From NCBI RefSeq assembly GCF_900109785.1, contig NZ_FOBH01000004.1:1-64000 (forward strand): a stretch of DNA of 64,000 bases, written 5' to 3'. Origin of the DNA: Nitrosovibrio tenuis. GTDB lineage: Bacteria; Pseudomonadota; Gammaproteobacteria; Burkholderiales; Nitrosomonadaceae. Below the pieces are notes generated by a model. The model saw nothing but the letters and a program-made list of their open reading frames with translations, was not told the DNA's origin and searched no databases. This document shows positions 56,146 through 64,000 of the stretch, one piece after another (the first letter of the stretch is position 1; each line of letters opens with the position of its first letter). The position numbers were made by a program, and so were the translations under genes.

Positions 56146-56847
56146 TCATCGCCCGGGTCCCTCACCCCACAACACCTTATGCAACTGGATCTGCATGCGC
56201 ACCGGCAGACGATCACGCAAAACCCACCCGGCGAGCGTGGCGGGGTCAAGCCTGCCATAAACCGGTGAAAATAAAATTGGACAGATTAGATCCAGTTGGC
56301 GTTCACGAAAGATTTCAATCGCCCACCGGTAATCCACTTCATCACACAGCACAAACTTCACTTCGTCATTCGCTGCGAGGTGATTGAGATTGGACCAGAG
56401 ATTCTTTTCCACTTCACCCGAACCGGGAGTCTTGATATCCATGATCTTCGACACCCGCGTGTCAATTTTTGAGATATCCAGTGCGCCGCTGGTTTCAAGC
56501 GATACTGAATAGCCGGCGTTGCACAATTCCTTGAGCAGAGTCAGACATTCTTTCTGCGCCAGCGGCTCCCCCCCTGTAACCGTGACATAGTGTGCGGCAA
56601 AACTGCAAACCTCCGCCAGAATGGCGGTAATGGATAAGCGCCGCCCGCCGTAAAATGCATACTCCGTATCGCAATAACCGCAACGCAGAGGGCAACCTGC
56701 AAGACGCACAAATACTGTCGGCAGCCCTACGCGGCTGGTTTCTCCCTGTAAAGAAAAGAAAATCTCACTGACGCGCAGACTTTCCTCATCGGAAGATCGC
56801 GTATTCCTCGGCGATACTGATGACGCTGGGGATAAGGTAGAGGCCAT
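56146..56847 (-). CDS. queE: 7-carboxy-7-deazaguanine synthase
   Basis: 233 residues from the ATG at 56847; the frame up to 56883 begins with GTG. SLQGETSRVGLPTVFVRLAGCPLRCGYCDTEYAF carries the radical SAM C-x3-C-x2-C motif, followed by VTGGEPLAQ and a C-terminal QIQLHKVLWG. It turns carboxytetrahydropterin into carboxydeazaguanine. It lies 50 bp after cpoB on the same strand, as in many proteobacteria. Confidence 0.95.
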   Translation of the reverse strand: MASTLSPASSVSPRNTRSSDEESLRVSEIFFSLQGETSRVGLPTVFVRLAGCPLRCGYCDTEYAFYGGRRLSITAILAEVCSFAAHYVTVTGGEPLAQKECLTLLKELCNAGYSVSLETSGALDISKIDTRVSKIMDIKTPGSGEVEKNLWSNLNHLAANDEVKFVLCDEVDYRWAIEIFRERQLDLICPILFSPVYGRLDPATLAGWVLRDRLPVRMQIQLHKVLWGEGPGR

Positions 56848-56897
56848 GTCTCGTACGCGGAAAGCATGGTGCGCCGGCACCACAAGAAGGGGGTGTA

Positions 56898-57797
56898 CTA
56901 TTTTAAATTGGCCAGCCGGCGCTTGGCTTTGTCGGCGGCATCACTGCCGGGGTATTTGCGGATGAGGTTTTCCAAAGTTTTTTTCGCTGCAGGTTTCTTA
57001 TTCATCTCCTGCTGACTGCTGGCGAGGTTGAGCATTGCATCGGGTGCCTTGGCACTGTCAGGAAAGGTATTGATCAGCTTCTCCTGGGTGCTGACTGCGT
57101 TCTTGAAGTCTCGCAATGCATAATAGGAATTACCGATCCAGTAGTGAGCGCTCGGCGCGAGACTAGAGCCAGGGTAGCTCTTCAGGAATTTATTGAATTG
57201 GGAAATGGCATCCTGATACCGGGCAGCTTTGAACAGGGTGTACGCAGACTCGTATGCGTAACTCTCGCCGTTCTCCACTGCCGGGGCACTGGTATTCGGG
57301 ACAACTGAAGGGGCGACTGAAGGGGCGACTGAAGGAGCGACTGGAGGCACGACCGCCGCCGCTGACGCCTCCGTATCGGTTTCTGCGCTGGCGCCTGGTC
57401 CGGATGCCATGGAAACGGCTGCAGATGTCGCGGATCCGCTTGGCTGCTCAAGCCTCCTCAGGCGGCTATCCAGATCGATGTAAAAATCCTTCTGCCGTTT
57501 CTGAGTCGACTCATTCTCATTGACAAGAACCTCGATCTGACCCTGTAACTTGTTCAGCTCAACCCTGAGCGTCTCGATCTGATTATGAAGGTCGAGCAGT
57601 GGCTGATTGTTGAGCAATTCTTCCAGCTTGATGATGCGCGCATCCAGAGCCTGGCTCTGCGTGCGCAAATTGCCGATCGTTGCCTGCTGCCCGGCAATCT
57701 GCCTGCGCGCCTCCTCATCGTCGAACAGCCCGGCGTAGCTGGATGTAGCGCCGATCAGTAACAACAACAGCCAGAAAGCGCGCAACGGCACGGTCAT
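56898..57797 (-). CDS. cpoB: Tol-Pal system protein CpoB (YbgF)
   Basis: 299 residues from the ATG at 57797 in an ATGA overlap with pal. A signal peptide (about 1-22, ending SSYAG) is followed by a coiled-coil (about 25-105), a proline/alanine linker made by a 12-bp tandem repeat (PSVA type units) and a C-terminal TPR domain (SYAYESAYTLFKAARYQDAISQFNKFLKSYPGSSLAPSAHYWIGNSYYAL). CpoB links Tol action with peptidoglycan synthesis. Confidence 0.94.
   Translation of the reverse strand: MTVPLRAFWLLLLLIGATSSYAGLFDDEEARRQIAGQQATIGNLRTQSQALDARIIKLEELLNNQPLLDLHNQIETLRVELNKLQGQIEVLVNENESTQKRQKDFYIDLDSRLRRLEQPSGSATSAAVSMASGPGASAETDTEASAAAVVPPVAPSVAPSVAPSVVPNTSAPAVENGESYAYESAYTLFKAARYQDAISQFNKFLKSYPGSSLAPSAHYWIGNSYYALRDFKNAVSTQEKLINTFPDSAKAPDAMLNLASSQQEMNKKPAAKKTLENLIRKYPGSDAADKAKRRLANLK
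57301..57348. repeat. Tandem 12-bp repeat within cpoB (four units)
   Basis: Units on the plus strand: ACAACTGAAGGG, GCGACTGAAGGG, GCGACTGAAGGA, GCGACTGGAGGC. They encode the repeating Pro-Ser-Val-Ala linker of CpoB in frame, so copy changes alter linker length only. Confidence 0.85.
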
Positions 57798-58309
57798 TCG
57801 CCCTGATAACGTATATCTACACGGCGGTTTTCCGCCCACGAAGCCTCATCGTGCCCGGTAGCCCGTGGTTTCTCTTCTCCCAGGCTGACCGATTCGATCT
57901 GGGCTTCCTTCGCTCCTGATAGCGTCATGGCATACTTGACAGCGTCCGCCCGGCGCTGGCCCAGCGCAAGGTTGTACTCGCGGCTGCCGCGCTCGTCGGT
58001 GTTTCCTTGCAAGAGCACCCGGGCAGCCGCATTGTTGCGTAGATAGTGCGCGTGAGCCACCACAAGAGGCTTGAATTCATCCTTTACCACATAACTGTCG
58101 AAATCGAAATAAATGCTGCGCTTGGACAGGATGCTCTTCGGATCCGTAAGGGGATTGAGCGTCGGGCCGCCTGCCTCTGTCGTAGCCCTGGAGGTTTCGC
58201 CCTGCGGTTGCGTGCCCATGGACTTCTCTTCCACTTCCGCGGAAGGCTGGGGAGTGCTGGCGCATGCCGACAACAAACCAATCAATATTACGCCAAAAAT
58301 TTTTTTCAT
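57794..58309 (-). CDS. pal: Peptidoglycan-associated lipoprotein Pal
   Basis: 171 residues. The lipobox LLSAC gives the lipidated Cys at 16, and the OmpA-like domain follows (IYFDFDSYVVKDEFKPLVVAHAHYL, GNTDERGSREYNLALGQRRADAVKYAM, GEEKPRATGHDEASWAENRRVDIRY). It anchors the outer membrane to peptidoglycan and binds TolB. A good ribosome site (AGGAAACG) is present. Overlaps cpoB by 4 bp. Confidence 0.97.
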   Translation of the reverse strand: MKKIFGVILIGLLSACASTPQPSAEVEEKSMGTQPQGETSRATTEAGGPTLNPLTDPKSILSKRSIYFDFDSYVVKDEFKPLVVAHAHYLRNNAAARVLLQGNTDERGSREYNLALGQRRADAVKYAMTLSGAKEAQIESVSLGEEKPRATGHDEASWAENRRVDIRYQGE

Positions 58310-58362
58310 TTTCGTTTCCTTTAAAGTTGACTAAAACAGCAGCGATAAAAATAGAATAAAAA

Positions 58363-59661
58363 TTATTGCAGGCCCGGTAGGGGTCCCCACGCCGGCTCTC
58401 TTATATCACCGGCCTGGGTGGAAAGCTGTTGCCTGGTTTTGCCGTCGCTCGACACAGCGGACAATATACCACGGCCCTTTACCTCGGTTGCATAAAGGAT
58501 GATCTTGCCGTTGGGGGCGAAGCTGGGGGATTCGTCGAATTTCGAATCAGTCAGCAACTGCACCTGACGCGTGGCAAGATCCTGTATCGCAACATTGAAT
58601 CTGTCGCCATTACGGTGAATAAAAGCGAAGCTTTTTCCGTCCGGGCTGTAATGCGGACTGACGTTATAACTTCCCTCGAAGGTGAGGCGTTCCGCTGTCG
58701 TAGACGCACTTCCTGTCACTGGCATACGATATATCTGGGGGCTGCCGCCACGGTCGGAGGTAAAGATGATATAACGGCCATCGGGCGAAAAACTTGGCTC
58801 CGTATCGATGCCGGTACTCTGAGTGATTCTTTGCAGCCCGCTTCCATCCGCATTAATCAAAAAGATTTGCGACCCCCCCATCAGCGATAGCACCACCGCG
58901 AGCTTTTTTCCATCCGGCGACCATGCCGGGGCACTGTTGCTTCCTCTGAAATTGGCCACCGCCTTGCGCCCGCGTGACGCAAGCGTTTGCACATAAACAA
59001 CCGGTTTCTTGTTCTCGAATGATACATAGGCCAGCCGCGTGCCGTCCGGCGACCACGCGGGCGATATGATCGGTTCGGTATATTCAATCACCGGCTGGGC
59101 ATTGAACCCATCGGCATCCGCCACCTGCAGTGAATATTTTTTTCCCTGCTTCACCACATAGGCGATGCGGGTACTGAACACACCGACATCTCCGGTCAGC
59201 TTTTCATAGATCATATCGGCGATTCGATGAGCGGCCGCACGTAATTGCTCCGCAGGAACGGTCTCCGTATAGGCAGCCAACTGCGTCTGCTTTGCCACAT
59301 CCAATAGCTTGACACGCAATGCCACCTGCCCGCCGGGCAGGATCGTGGTGCTGCCAATGACCAGGGCGCCGGCACCGCGATTCATCCAGTCGGGATAGAC
59401 GACTTCGACCGGCTCATGCGGCCTAAGACCCCCCGGCTCAACCAGCCTGAACAATCCGCTGCGCTGCAAATCGGCAGCCACCACCGGAGTGATGCCTTGC
59501 TGAAGCTTTTCTTCAGCGGCGAAAGGGACGATCGCAATGGGAATCTGCGTTGCGCCACCACCAAAAATTTCAATGTTGAGGGTGGCATGCAGAGGTGTAC
59601 TGATCAACCACAGGAGTAAGACACCCGCATATCCGGAAAGCCTGTGCAAGCGAATCGGCAT
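58363..59661 (-). CDS. tolB: Tol-Pal system beta-propeller protein TolB
   Basis: 432 residues from the ATG at 59661, which has AGGTG upstream and opens a signal peptide (ending LHAT). A start at 59709, in ATGA overlap with tolA, would add 16 residues before it. An N-terminal domain (LNIEIFGGGATQIPIAIVPF) precedes five or six WD40-like PD40 blades (SPAWSPDGTRLAYVSFE, APAWSPDGKKLAVV, EPSFSPDGRYIIFTSDRGG). It binds Pal and TolA in the periplasm. Confidence 0.96.
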   Translation of the reverse strand: MPIRLHRLSGYAGVLLLWLISTPLHATLNIEIFGGGATQIPIAIVPFAAEEKLQQGITPVVAADLQRSGLFRLVEPGGLRPHEPVEVVYPDWMNRGAGALVIGSTTILPGGQVALRVKLLDVAKQTQLAAYTETVPAEQLRAAAHRIADMIYEKLTGDVGVFSTRIAYVVKQGKKYSLQVADADGFNAQPVIEYTEPIISPAWSPDGTRLAYVSFENKKPVVYVQTLASRGRKAVANFRGSNSAPAWSPDGKKLAVVLSLMGGSQIFLINADGSGLQRITQSTGIDTEPSFSPDGRYIIFTSDRGGSPQIYRMPVTGSASTTAERLTFEGSYNVSPHYSPDGKSFAFIHRNGDRFNVAIQDLATRQVQLLTDSKFDESPSFAPNGKIILYATEVKGRGILSAVSSDGKTRQQLSTQAGDIREPAWGPLPGLQ

Positions 59662-59705
59662 GGAACACCTTCGAAAATCTGCAGAAATGCTATAAATTAT
59701 ACCAG

Positions 59706-60506
59706 TCATTCGTGGTAATGCACCTTGACACTCAAATTACGGAATTGCGGAAACATCGCGGGATCGGGCGGCAATGGAAGCGGTTTCGATAGATAGATTC
59801 CACGCTCAACGGCGCTGTCGAAAGCCGCGAAACCACTACTCCTGCTCAGTTTCACATCGAGGATGTCGCCGCCGGGAAGGAGGGTGACATTGAATTCCAC
59901 GACCGGATTCCCCGGCAGGTCGGGGGGCATGACGATATTTCTTCTTATTTTGGCGAGAATCCGCGCCTTATATTCGGCTATTTCATTCATCAAGCGGGAC
60001 TGGGCGGCCGCCTGAGCCTGAAGCCTGTCATTTGCTTCCTGCTGTCGCTGAATCTGCTCTATTTCGTCGGCCACCCTTGTCTTCTGCTCCTTCAGCTGGT
60101 CCTTCTGTTCTTTATGCTCCTTTTCGGCCGGCTTCTGCTTCTCCGGCGGTTTTTTTTCCACCGGTTTAGGTTTTTCTTTCTCGACCGGCTTGGGTTTCTC
60201 GATTTTTTCCTTCAGAGCAATGTCCGGCTTGGCGGGAGGTGGCGTCTCGGCCTTGGGTACCGGCTTGGGCTCAGGCGGCGGCGGAGCCGGCTTGGGTGCT
60301 TCCTTGATAGTTGGCTGGACAGGTACCTCTGGCTGGGGCAGGCTGCTCCATAAATCCACCACCATCCCTTCCGGGGGGTAGGTTTTCCAATTCAGGCCGA
60401 AAATCATAAGAGCAAAAAAAATGATGTGGACCAGCACGGCTAATACGCCCGCCGGTACCCTTCCCGGTTCGGGAGGCACGGAATTTCGCAGTACCGCCTC
60501 GGTCAT
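59706..60506 (-). CDS. tolA: Cell envelope integrity protein TolA
   Basis: 266 residues. One membrane helix (about 20-42), then a Pro-Lys-Glu-rich part (about 60-135), a helical stretch of Gln and Ala, and a TonB-like C-terminal domain (VVEFNVTLLPGGDILDVKLSRSSGFAAFDSAVERGI). It connects the TolQR motor in the inner membrane with TolB and Pal. It is shorter than E. coli TolA (421 residues), mostly in the helical domain, as in other betaproteobacteria. Confidence 0.93.
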   Translation of the reverse strand: MTEAVLRNSVPPEPGRVPAGVLAVLVHIIFFALMIFGLNWKTYPPEGMVVDLWSSLPQPEVPVQPTIKEAPKPAPPPPEPKPVPKAETPPPAKPDIALKEKIEKPKPVEKEKPKPVEKKPPEKQKPAEKEHKEQKDQLKEQKTRVADEIEQIQRQQEANDRLQAQAAAQSRLMNEIAEYKARILAKIRRNIVMPPDLPGNPVVEFNVTLLPGGDILDVKLSRSSGFAAFDSAVERGIYLSKPLPLPPDPAMFPQFRNLSVKVHYHE

Positions 60507-60601
60507 CGCGTACTCATACGGGGTGCATCTAAAAATGCGGAGTTCTAGGCAAGCTCATTTGCCAACTGCGGACGCGAATAGAAGATGTTGGAGGCCATTG
60601 C

Positions 60602-61018
60602 TCACTTCGGTCTGGCCAGCAACCCCACCTTTTTTACCTGCTGCTGCTGCAAGATATCCATTACGTTCATTACTTCCTCATAGCGGACGCTTTTATCGCC
60701 AGCGATCACCACGGGCTGCTCAGTATTTTGTGCCTGTTTCCGTTTGATCGCATCGACCAGTTCCGAGCGGCTTATTTTCTGCTCGCCACCCGGTTTCGCA
60801 CGATCATGCAACCGAAGACTGCCGTCCGCCTTGATGATCACTTCCAGTGGCGCAACCGGGGGTGTAAGCGATTTGCCGATCTGTGGCAATTCGATCTGGC
60901 CCGGGTTGATGAGCGGCGCGGTAATCATGAAAATGATGAGCAGCACCAGCATGACGTCGATATACGGCACGACGTTTATCTCATTCATCAGGCGGCGTCT
61001 GCCACGGCGCTCAGCCAT
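60602..61018 (-). CDS. tolR: Biopolymer transporter TolR (ExbD family)
   Basis: 138 residues. One membrane helix with the proton-path aspartate in NVVPYIDVMLVLLIIFMITAP, then a periplasmic domain (KADGSLRLHD, VIAGDKSVRYEEVMNVMDILQQQQVKKVGLLA). It forms the proton-driven motor with TolQ. 60 bp lie between tolQ and tolR. Confidence 0.96.
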   Translation of the reverse strand: MAERRGRRRLMNEINVVPYIDVMLVLLIIFMITAPLINPGQIELPQIGKSLTPPVAPLEVIIKADGSLRLHDRAKPGGEQKISRSELVDAIKRKQAQNTEQPVVIAGDKSVRYEEVMNVMDILQQQQVKKVGLLARPK

Positions 61019-61078
61019 GGGACCTTCTCTCCCTCATCCCCCTTATCCCCTTTCTCCCTCTTCCCATTTGCCTCGTCT

Positions 61079-61765
61079 TCATCCGCTCGCCTGCCGTTGC
61101 AAAACGTTCGACAATTCTTCCATGAAGCTTTCGAACCGCGTCGACAACCTGTCGATATTGCTGGCGTAACGGTTGTAAGCGATGACCGCGGGAATGGCGG
61201 CAAACAAACCCATTGCGGTCGCGATGAGTGCCTCCGCGATACCGGGCGCGACGTGGGCTATGGTGGCCTGGGTGACGTTGGACAGGCCACGAAATGAATT
61301 CATGATTCCCCATACCGTGCCGAACAACCCGACGTAAGGACTGACGGAGCCGACCGTCGCCAGAAATGACAAATGTGATTCCAAGTTGTCCATTTCGCGC
61401 TGGTAGGTAGCCCGCATTGCGCGGCGTGTGCTATCCATTACCGTACTGATATCCATTCCGGGCTGGCGTTTGTGTTTGATGAATTCACGAAACCCTGCCT
61501 CGAATATCCGTTCCATGCTGCCGGCCGTATGGCGTGAGCTGGCCGCACTCTGAAAAAGCGCGTTGAGATCGGTTCCTTTCCAGAAAACATTCTCGAACTC
61601 ATCACTCCGCCTCACGGCCTGCCGGATGACGAACAGTTTGCGGAAGATGAACCACCATGACATGAAGGAAGTCACCAGCAACAGCGCCATGACCAGTTGC
61701 ACCGGCAGGCTGGCACTGCCGATGAGATGGAGAAAGGATAAATCCTGAGTAACCGCGGGACTCAT
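61079..61765 (-). CDS. tolQ: Tol-Pal motor protein TolQ (ExbB family)
   Basis: 228 residues from the ATG at 61765 in ATGA overlap with ybgC. Three membrane helices (about 18-38, 130-155, 165-190). The motor segment YVGLFGTVWGIMNSFRGLS and the last helix with the conserved Thr region (GLFAAIPAVIAYNRYA) are as expected. Confidence 0.96.
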   Translation of the reverse strand: MSPAVTQDLSFLHLIGSASLPVQLVMALLLVTSFMSWWFIFRKLFVIRQAVRRSDEFENVFWKGTDLNALFQSAASSRHTAGSMERIFEAGFREFIKHKRQPGMDISTVMDSTRRAMRATYQREMDNLESHLSFLATVGSVSPYVGLFGTVWGIMNSFRGLSNVTQATIAHVAPGIAEALIATAMGLFAAIPAVIAYNRYASNIDRLSTRFESFMEELSNVLQRQASG

Positions 61766-62223
61766 GAAGCGATCCCCAGCTTGGGGCGCAGCGACGCGGG
61801 CACGCTCACAGGCTTGAGGGTATCTGCGCCTACACATACTGCCTGGACAGTTGCGCGGGTAAGGATATCCGTACCGCGCATAACCTGCTGCGAGATCGTT
61901 ATGCGGCTCCGGCCGAGCTCTACCGCCTGCGCGCTGACGTGCAGCAGGTCGTCCAGCAGCGCCGGCTTGAAGTATTCGATGCTAAGTGAGCGAATCATGA
62001 AAACCACCTTTTGAACCTGAACCAGTGAATGAATATCGAATCCTAATTCCCGCAGCCACTCATAGCGGGCGCGCTCCATAAAATCGAGGTAGGTCGAATG
62101 GTAAACCACCCCGCCCGCATCGGTATCCTGATAGTAGACGCGGACAGGCAGGGAAAAAGCTTCGCCTGAATGAGTGGAAAATTTATCAGCTTCTACCGTT
62201 TTATCAGTTCCTATCGTTTTCAT
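61762..62223 (-). CDS. ybgC: Tol-Pal-associated acyl-CoA thioesterase YbgC
   Basis: 153 residues with hot-dog fold. The catalytic motif VRVYYQDTDAGGVVYHSTYLDFMERARYEWLR has the Asp of the 4-hydroxybenzoyl-CoA thioesterase class. It opens the tol-pal operon (ybgC-tolQ-R-A-B-pal-cpoB). The ATG at 62223 gives an N-terminus some 20 residues longer than usual, so a later start is possible, but no other clear start is seen. Confidence 0.94.
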   Translation of the reverse strand: MKTIGTDKTVEADKFSTHSGEAFSLPVRVYYQDTDAGGVVYHSTYLDFMERARYEWLRELGFDIHSLVQVQKVVFMIRSLSIEYFKPALLDDLLHVSAQAVELGRSRITISQQVMRGTDILTRATVQAVCVGADTLKPVSVPASLRPKLGIAS

Positions 62224-62302
62224 ACATTAAAACCGGGACATGAAAGACAGCTAAACCGGAATCAAGTAAGACGATCAGGCGCGGCACGTTATTACGAGGT
62301 AC

Positions 62303-63361
62303 TTAGAGCGTTTGGCCATCTTCCCACAGCTCCCCGTTTAGCGCGTTCAACCCGATCTTCGGCAGCGCCAGGCCGAAGTGCTGGTAGGCGATAGCCGTGG
62401 CCATGCGGCCGCGAGGGGTGCGCTTCATATAGCCCTGCTGGATCAAATAGGGTTCCAGCACATCTTCGATCGTGCCGCGCTCTTCACTGATGGCGGCAGC
62501 CAGATTGTCCACTCCCACCGGTCCCCCGCCGAATTTCTCCATGACGGTCAGGAGCAGCTTTCTATCCATGACGTCGAGGCCGATCGCATCGACATCCAGC
62601 ATGATAAGCGCTGCATCCGCCACCTGCCGGGTAATATGGCCGCTGGCCTTGACTTCGGCGAAATCCCGCACGCGCCGCAGCAACCGGTTGACGATACGCG
62701 GTGTACCGCGCGAACGGCGCGCAATCTCCGTCGCGCCTTCGGGCGAGATTTCCGCATTCAGCAAGCTCGCGGATCGCGTCACGATTTTGGTCAGCTCTTC
62801 CACCGAGTAAAATTCCAGACGCGAAATGATGCCGAAGCGGTCCCGCAAGGGGTTGGTCAGCATACCGGCCCGAGTGGTGGCCCCAACCAGGGTGAACGGC
62901 GGCAAGTCGAGCTTGACCGATCGCGCGGCAGGACCCTCGCCGATCATGATATCAAGCTGATAATCTTCCAGTGCGGGGTAAAGAATTTCCTCTACAACCG
63001 GTGAGAGGCGGTGTATTTCGTCAATAAAAAGGACATCGTTGGGTTCAAGGTTGGTCAGCAGCGCCGCCAGATCGCCCGGACGCTCCAGCACGGGACCGGA
63101 TGTCTGGCGCAGACTCACTCCCATCTCTCTCGCGATGATGTGGGCCAGCGTGGTCTTGCCCAGGCCGGGCGGACCAAACAGCAATACGTGGTCGAGTGCT
63201 TCCCGCCGCCGGCGGGCCGCCTCGATGAATATCTGCAACTGTCCGCGGATCTTTTCCTGACCGACGTATTCATCCAGGTGCTTGGGCCGCAGTGCCCGCT
63301 CCAGCTCCTCTTCCTTGAAGGAAACGGGCGTGGAGGTGATTATTCGATCAGTCTCAATCAT
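62303..63361 (-). CDS. ruvB: Holliday junction branch migration ATPase RuvB
   Basis: 352 residues. Walker [13 protein letters not shown], Walker [16 protein letters not shown], sensor [19 protein letters not shown], arginine finger region [18 protein letters not shown], and a winged-helix end ([20 protein letters not shown]). RuvB hexamers pull DNA through the RuvA-bound junction. It follows ruvA by 26 bp. Confidence 0.97.
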   Translation of the reverse strand: MIETDRIITSTPVSFKEEELERALRPKHLDEYVGQEKIRGQLQIFIEAARRRREALDHVLLFGPPGLGKTTLAHIIAREMGVSLRQTSGPVLERPGDLAALLTNLEPNDVLFIDEIHRLSPVVEEILYPALEDYQLDIMIGEGPAARSVKLDLPPFTLVGATTRAGMLTNPLRDRFGIISRLEFYSVEELTKIVTRSASLLNAEISPEGATEIARRSRGTPRIVNRLLRRVRDFAEVKASGHITRQVADAALIMLDVDAIGLDVMDRKLLLTVMEKFGGGPVGVDNLAAAISEERGTIEDVLEPYLIQQGYMKRTPRGRMATAIAYQHFGLALPKIGLNALNGELWEDGQTL

Positions 63362-63387
63362 TCAACCTAAGTCCGGCAGTTATAGAG

Positions 63388-63981
63388 CTACTTTTCTTTT
63401 GATAGAAGCTTTAATGCCTGCCGTATACCGTCGGATACGGTGGTGTCTGGGGATAATTGCCTGATCGCCCAATTGGCTTCCCGGTCATTATACCCCAGAG
63501 ACAATAGGGCATTGAGCACGTCACTTTCGTTCGAGGACAAACGCGTCGCCGCCGGCGTACCCGCCGCACCGGTCAGGCCGGGTTCCAGCTTGTCGCGCAG
63601 CTCAAGCAATAACCGTTCGGCGGTTTTCTTGCCGATACCGGGGATCTTGATCAGCCGCCCGCTATCCTGGGCAGCGACCGCTTGACGCAAATCGGCAACG
63701 CTCAAGCCGGACAGCAAGGCCAGGGCAGTCCTTGCGCCGACGCCGGAAATTTTCACGAGCTGACGAAAAGCCTGCCGCTCCGCTTCAGTGGCGAAGCCAA
63801 AAAGCAAGTGCGCGTCTTCGCGCACGACGAGATGGGTATGAAGCGTTATAAGGTTTCCTGTCGGCGGCAGGTTATAGAAAGTGCTCATCGGCACGTCGAT
63901 TTCGTAACCGACGCCCTGGACGTCAACCAGCACCAGCGGCGGGAGTTTTTCCAGCAGCAGGCCGGTTATCCTGCCGATCAT
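63388..63981 (-). CDS. ruvA: Holliday junction DNA helicase subunit RuvA
   Basis: 197 residues. The OB-fold [31 protein letters not shown], two HhH motifs ([16 protein letters not shown] and [20 protein letters not shown]) and a C-terminal RuvB-binding domain ([20 protein letters not shown]). ruvC is expected upstream, beyond the window edge. Confidence 0.97.
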   Translation of the reverse strand: MIGRITGLLLEKLPPLVLVDVQGVGYEIDVPMSTFYNLPPTGNLITLHTHLVVREDAHLLFGFATEAERQAFRQLVKISGVGARTALALLSGLSVADLRQAVAAQDSGRLIKIPGIGKKTAERLLLELRDKLEPGLTGAAGTPAATRLSSNESDVLNALLSLGYNDREANWAIRQLSPDTTVSDGIRQALKLLSKEK

Positions 63982-64000
63982 ACCAGTCTCCCGCGTTTCA

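Overview
The window looks like chromosomal DNA of a betaproteobacterium, most likely an ammonia oxidiser of the Nitrosospira type (Nitrosomonadales). This is inferred from the feel of the proteins, the exosortase A-type exopolysaccharide genes, the Tol-Pal, heme, ruv and que operons, small c-type cytochromes, a TauE/SafE permease and an OprP-like porin. No amo, hao, rRNA or tRNA gene is visible, so the assignment is an inference.

Layout. (1) 0.4-6.2 kb, minus strand: an arsenic-methylation type cluster. It holds two small transferases of the 'rSAM/selenodomain-associated' kind, an ArsM methyltransferase with all four family cysteines, an unusual radical SAM protein, and a fusion of a VTT membrane domain with a flavin disulfide oxidoreductase. 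(2) 6.5-16.4 kb, minus strand: part of an exosortase A (XrtA/PEP-CTERM) locus. It holds a polyprenyl-phosphate sugar transferase, the PrsK/PrsR sensor-regulator pair, an acyl-CoA ligase, a PLP-dependent decarboxylase and an asparagine-synthetase-like protein with a degraded glutaminase site. The exosortase, acyl carrier protein and PEP-CTERM substrates are not in the window. (3) 17.3-19.3 kb: two tandem degenerate response regulators and an exported trypsin-like protease. (4) 20-32.5 kb: DUF2024, a porin behind a sequence that reads as a Pho box, a giant DUF748 (AsmA-like) protein, a TauE/SafE permease, small envelope proteins, and the cutA-dsbD-tlpA thiol-redox group. (5) 32.8-45.9 kb, housekeeping: an NAD-dependent epimerase, a ferredoxin-type flavin reductase, hemC-hemD-hemX-hemY, ppc, and miaB-phoH-ybeY-corC. 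(6) 45.9-56.9 kb: a divergent diphosphatase homologue, Uup, two cytochromes c, DUF1841, nth, rnfB-like, pyrD, a TPR repeat protein, the N-degron transferases aat-bpt, and queC/queE. (7) 56.9-64 kb, minus strand: ybgC-tolQ-tolR-tolA-tolB-pal-cpoB and ruvA-ruvB.

Besides genes, the window carries a dispersed family of short non-coding elements bounded by inverted ends close to ACCTCTGAATAAGTCC. About ten copies or half-copies sit in intergenic spaces. Three of them share an identical 15-base core. Short forms are about 50-85 bp and long forms about 280-325 bp. They look like MITEs or remnants of an IS5-like element. An 11-bp tandem repeat runs through the hemC stop codon, and a 12-bp tandem repeat lies inside cpoB.

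The candidates most worth following are the arsenic/radical SAM cluster, the amidotransferase-like protein lacking its catalytic cysteine, the Pho-box porin, and the repeat family.
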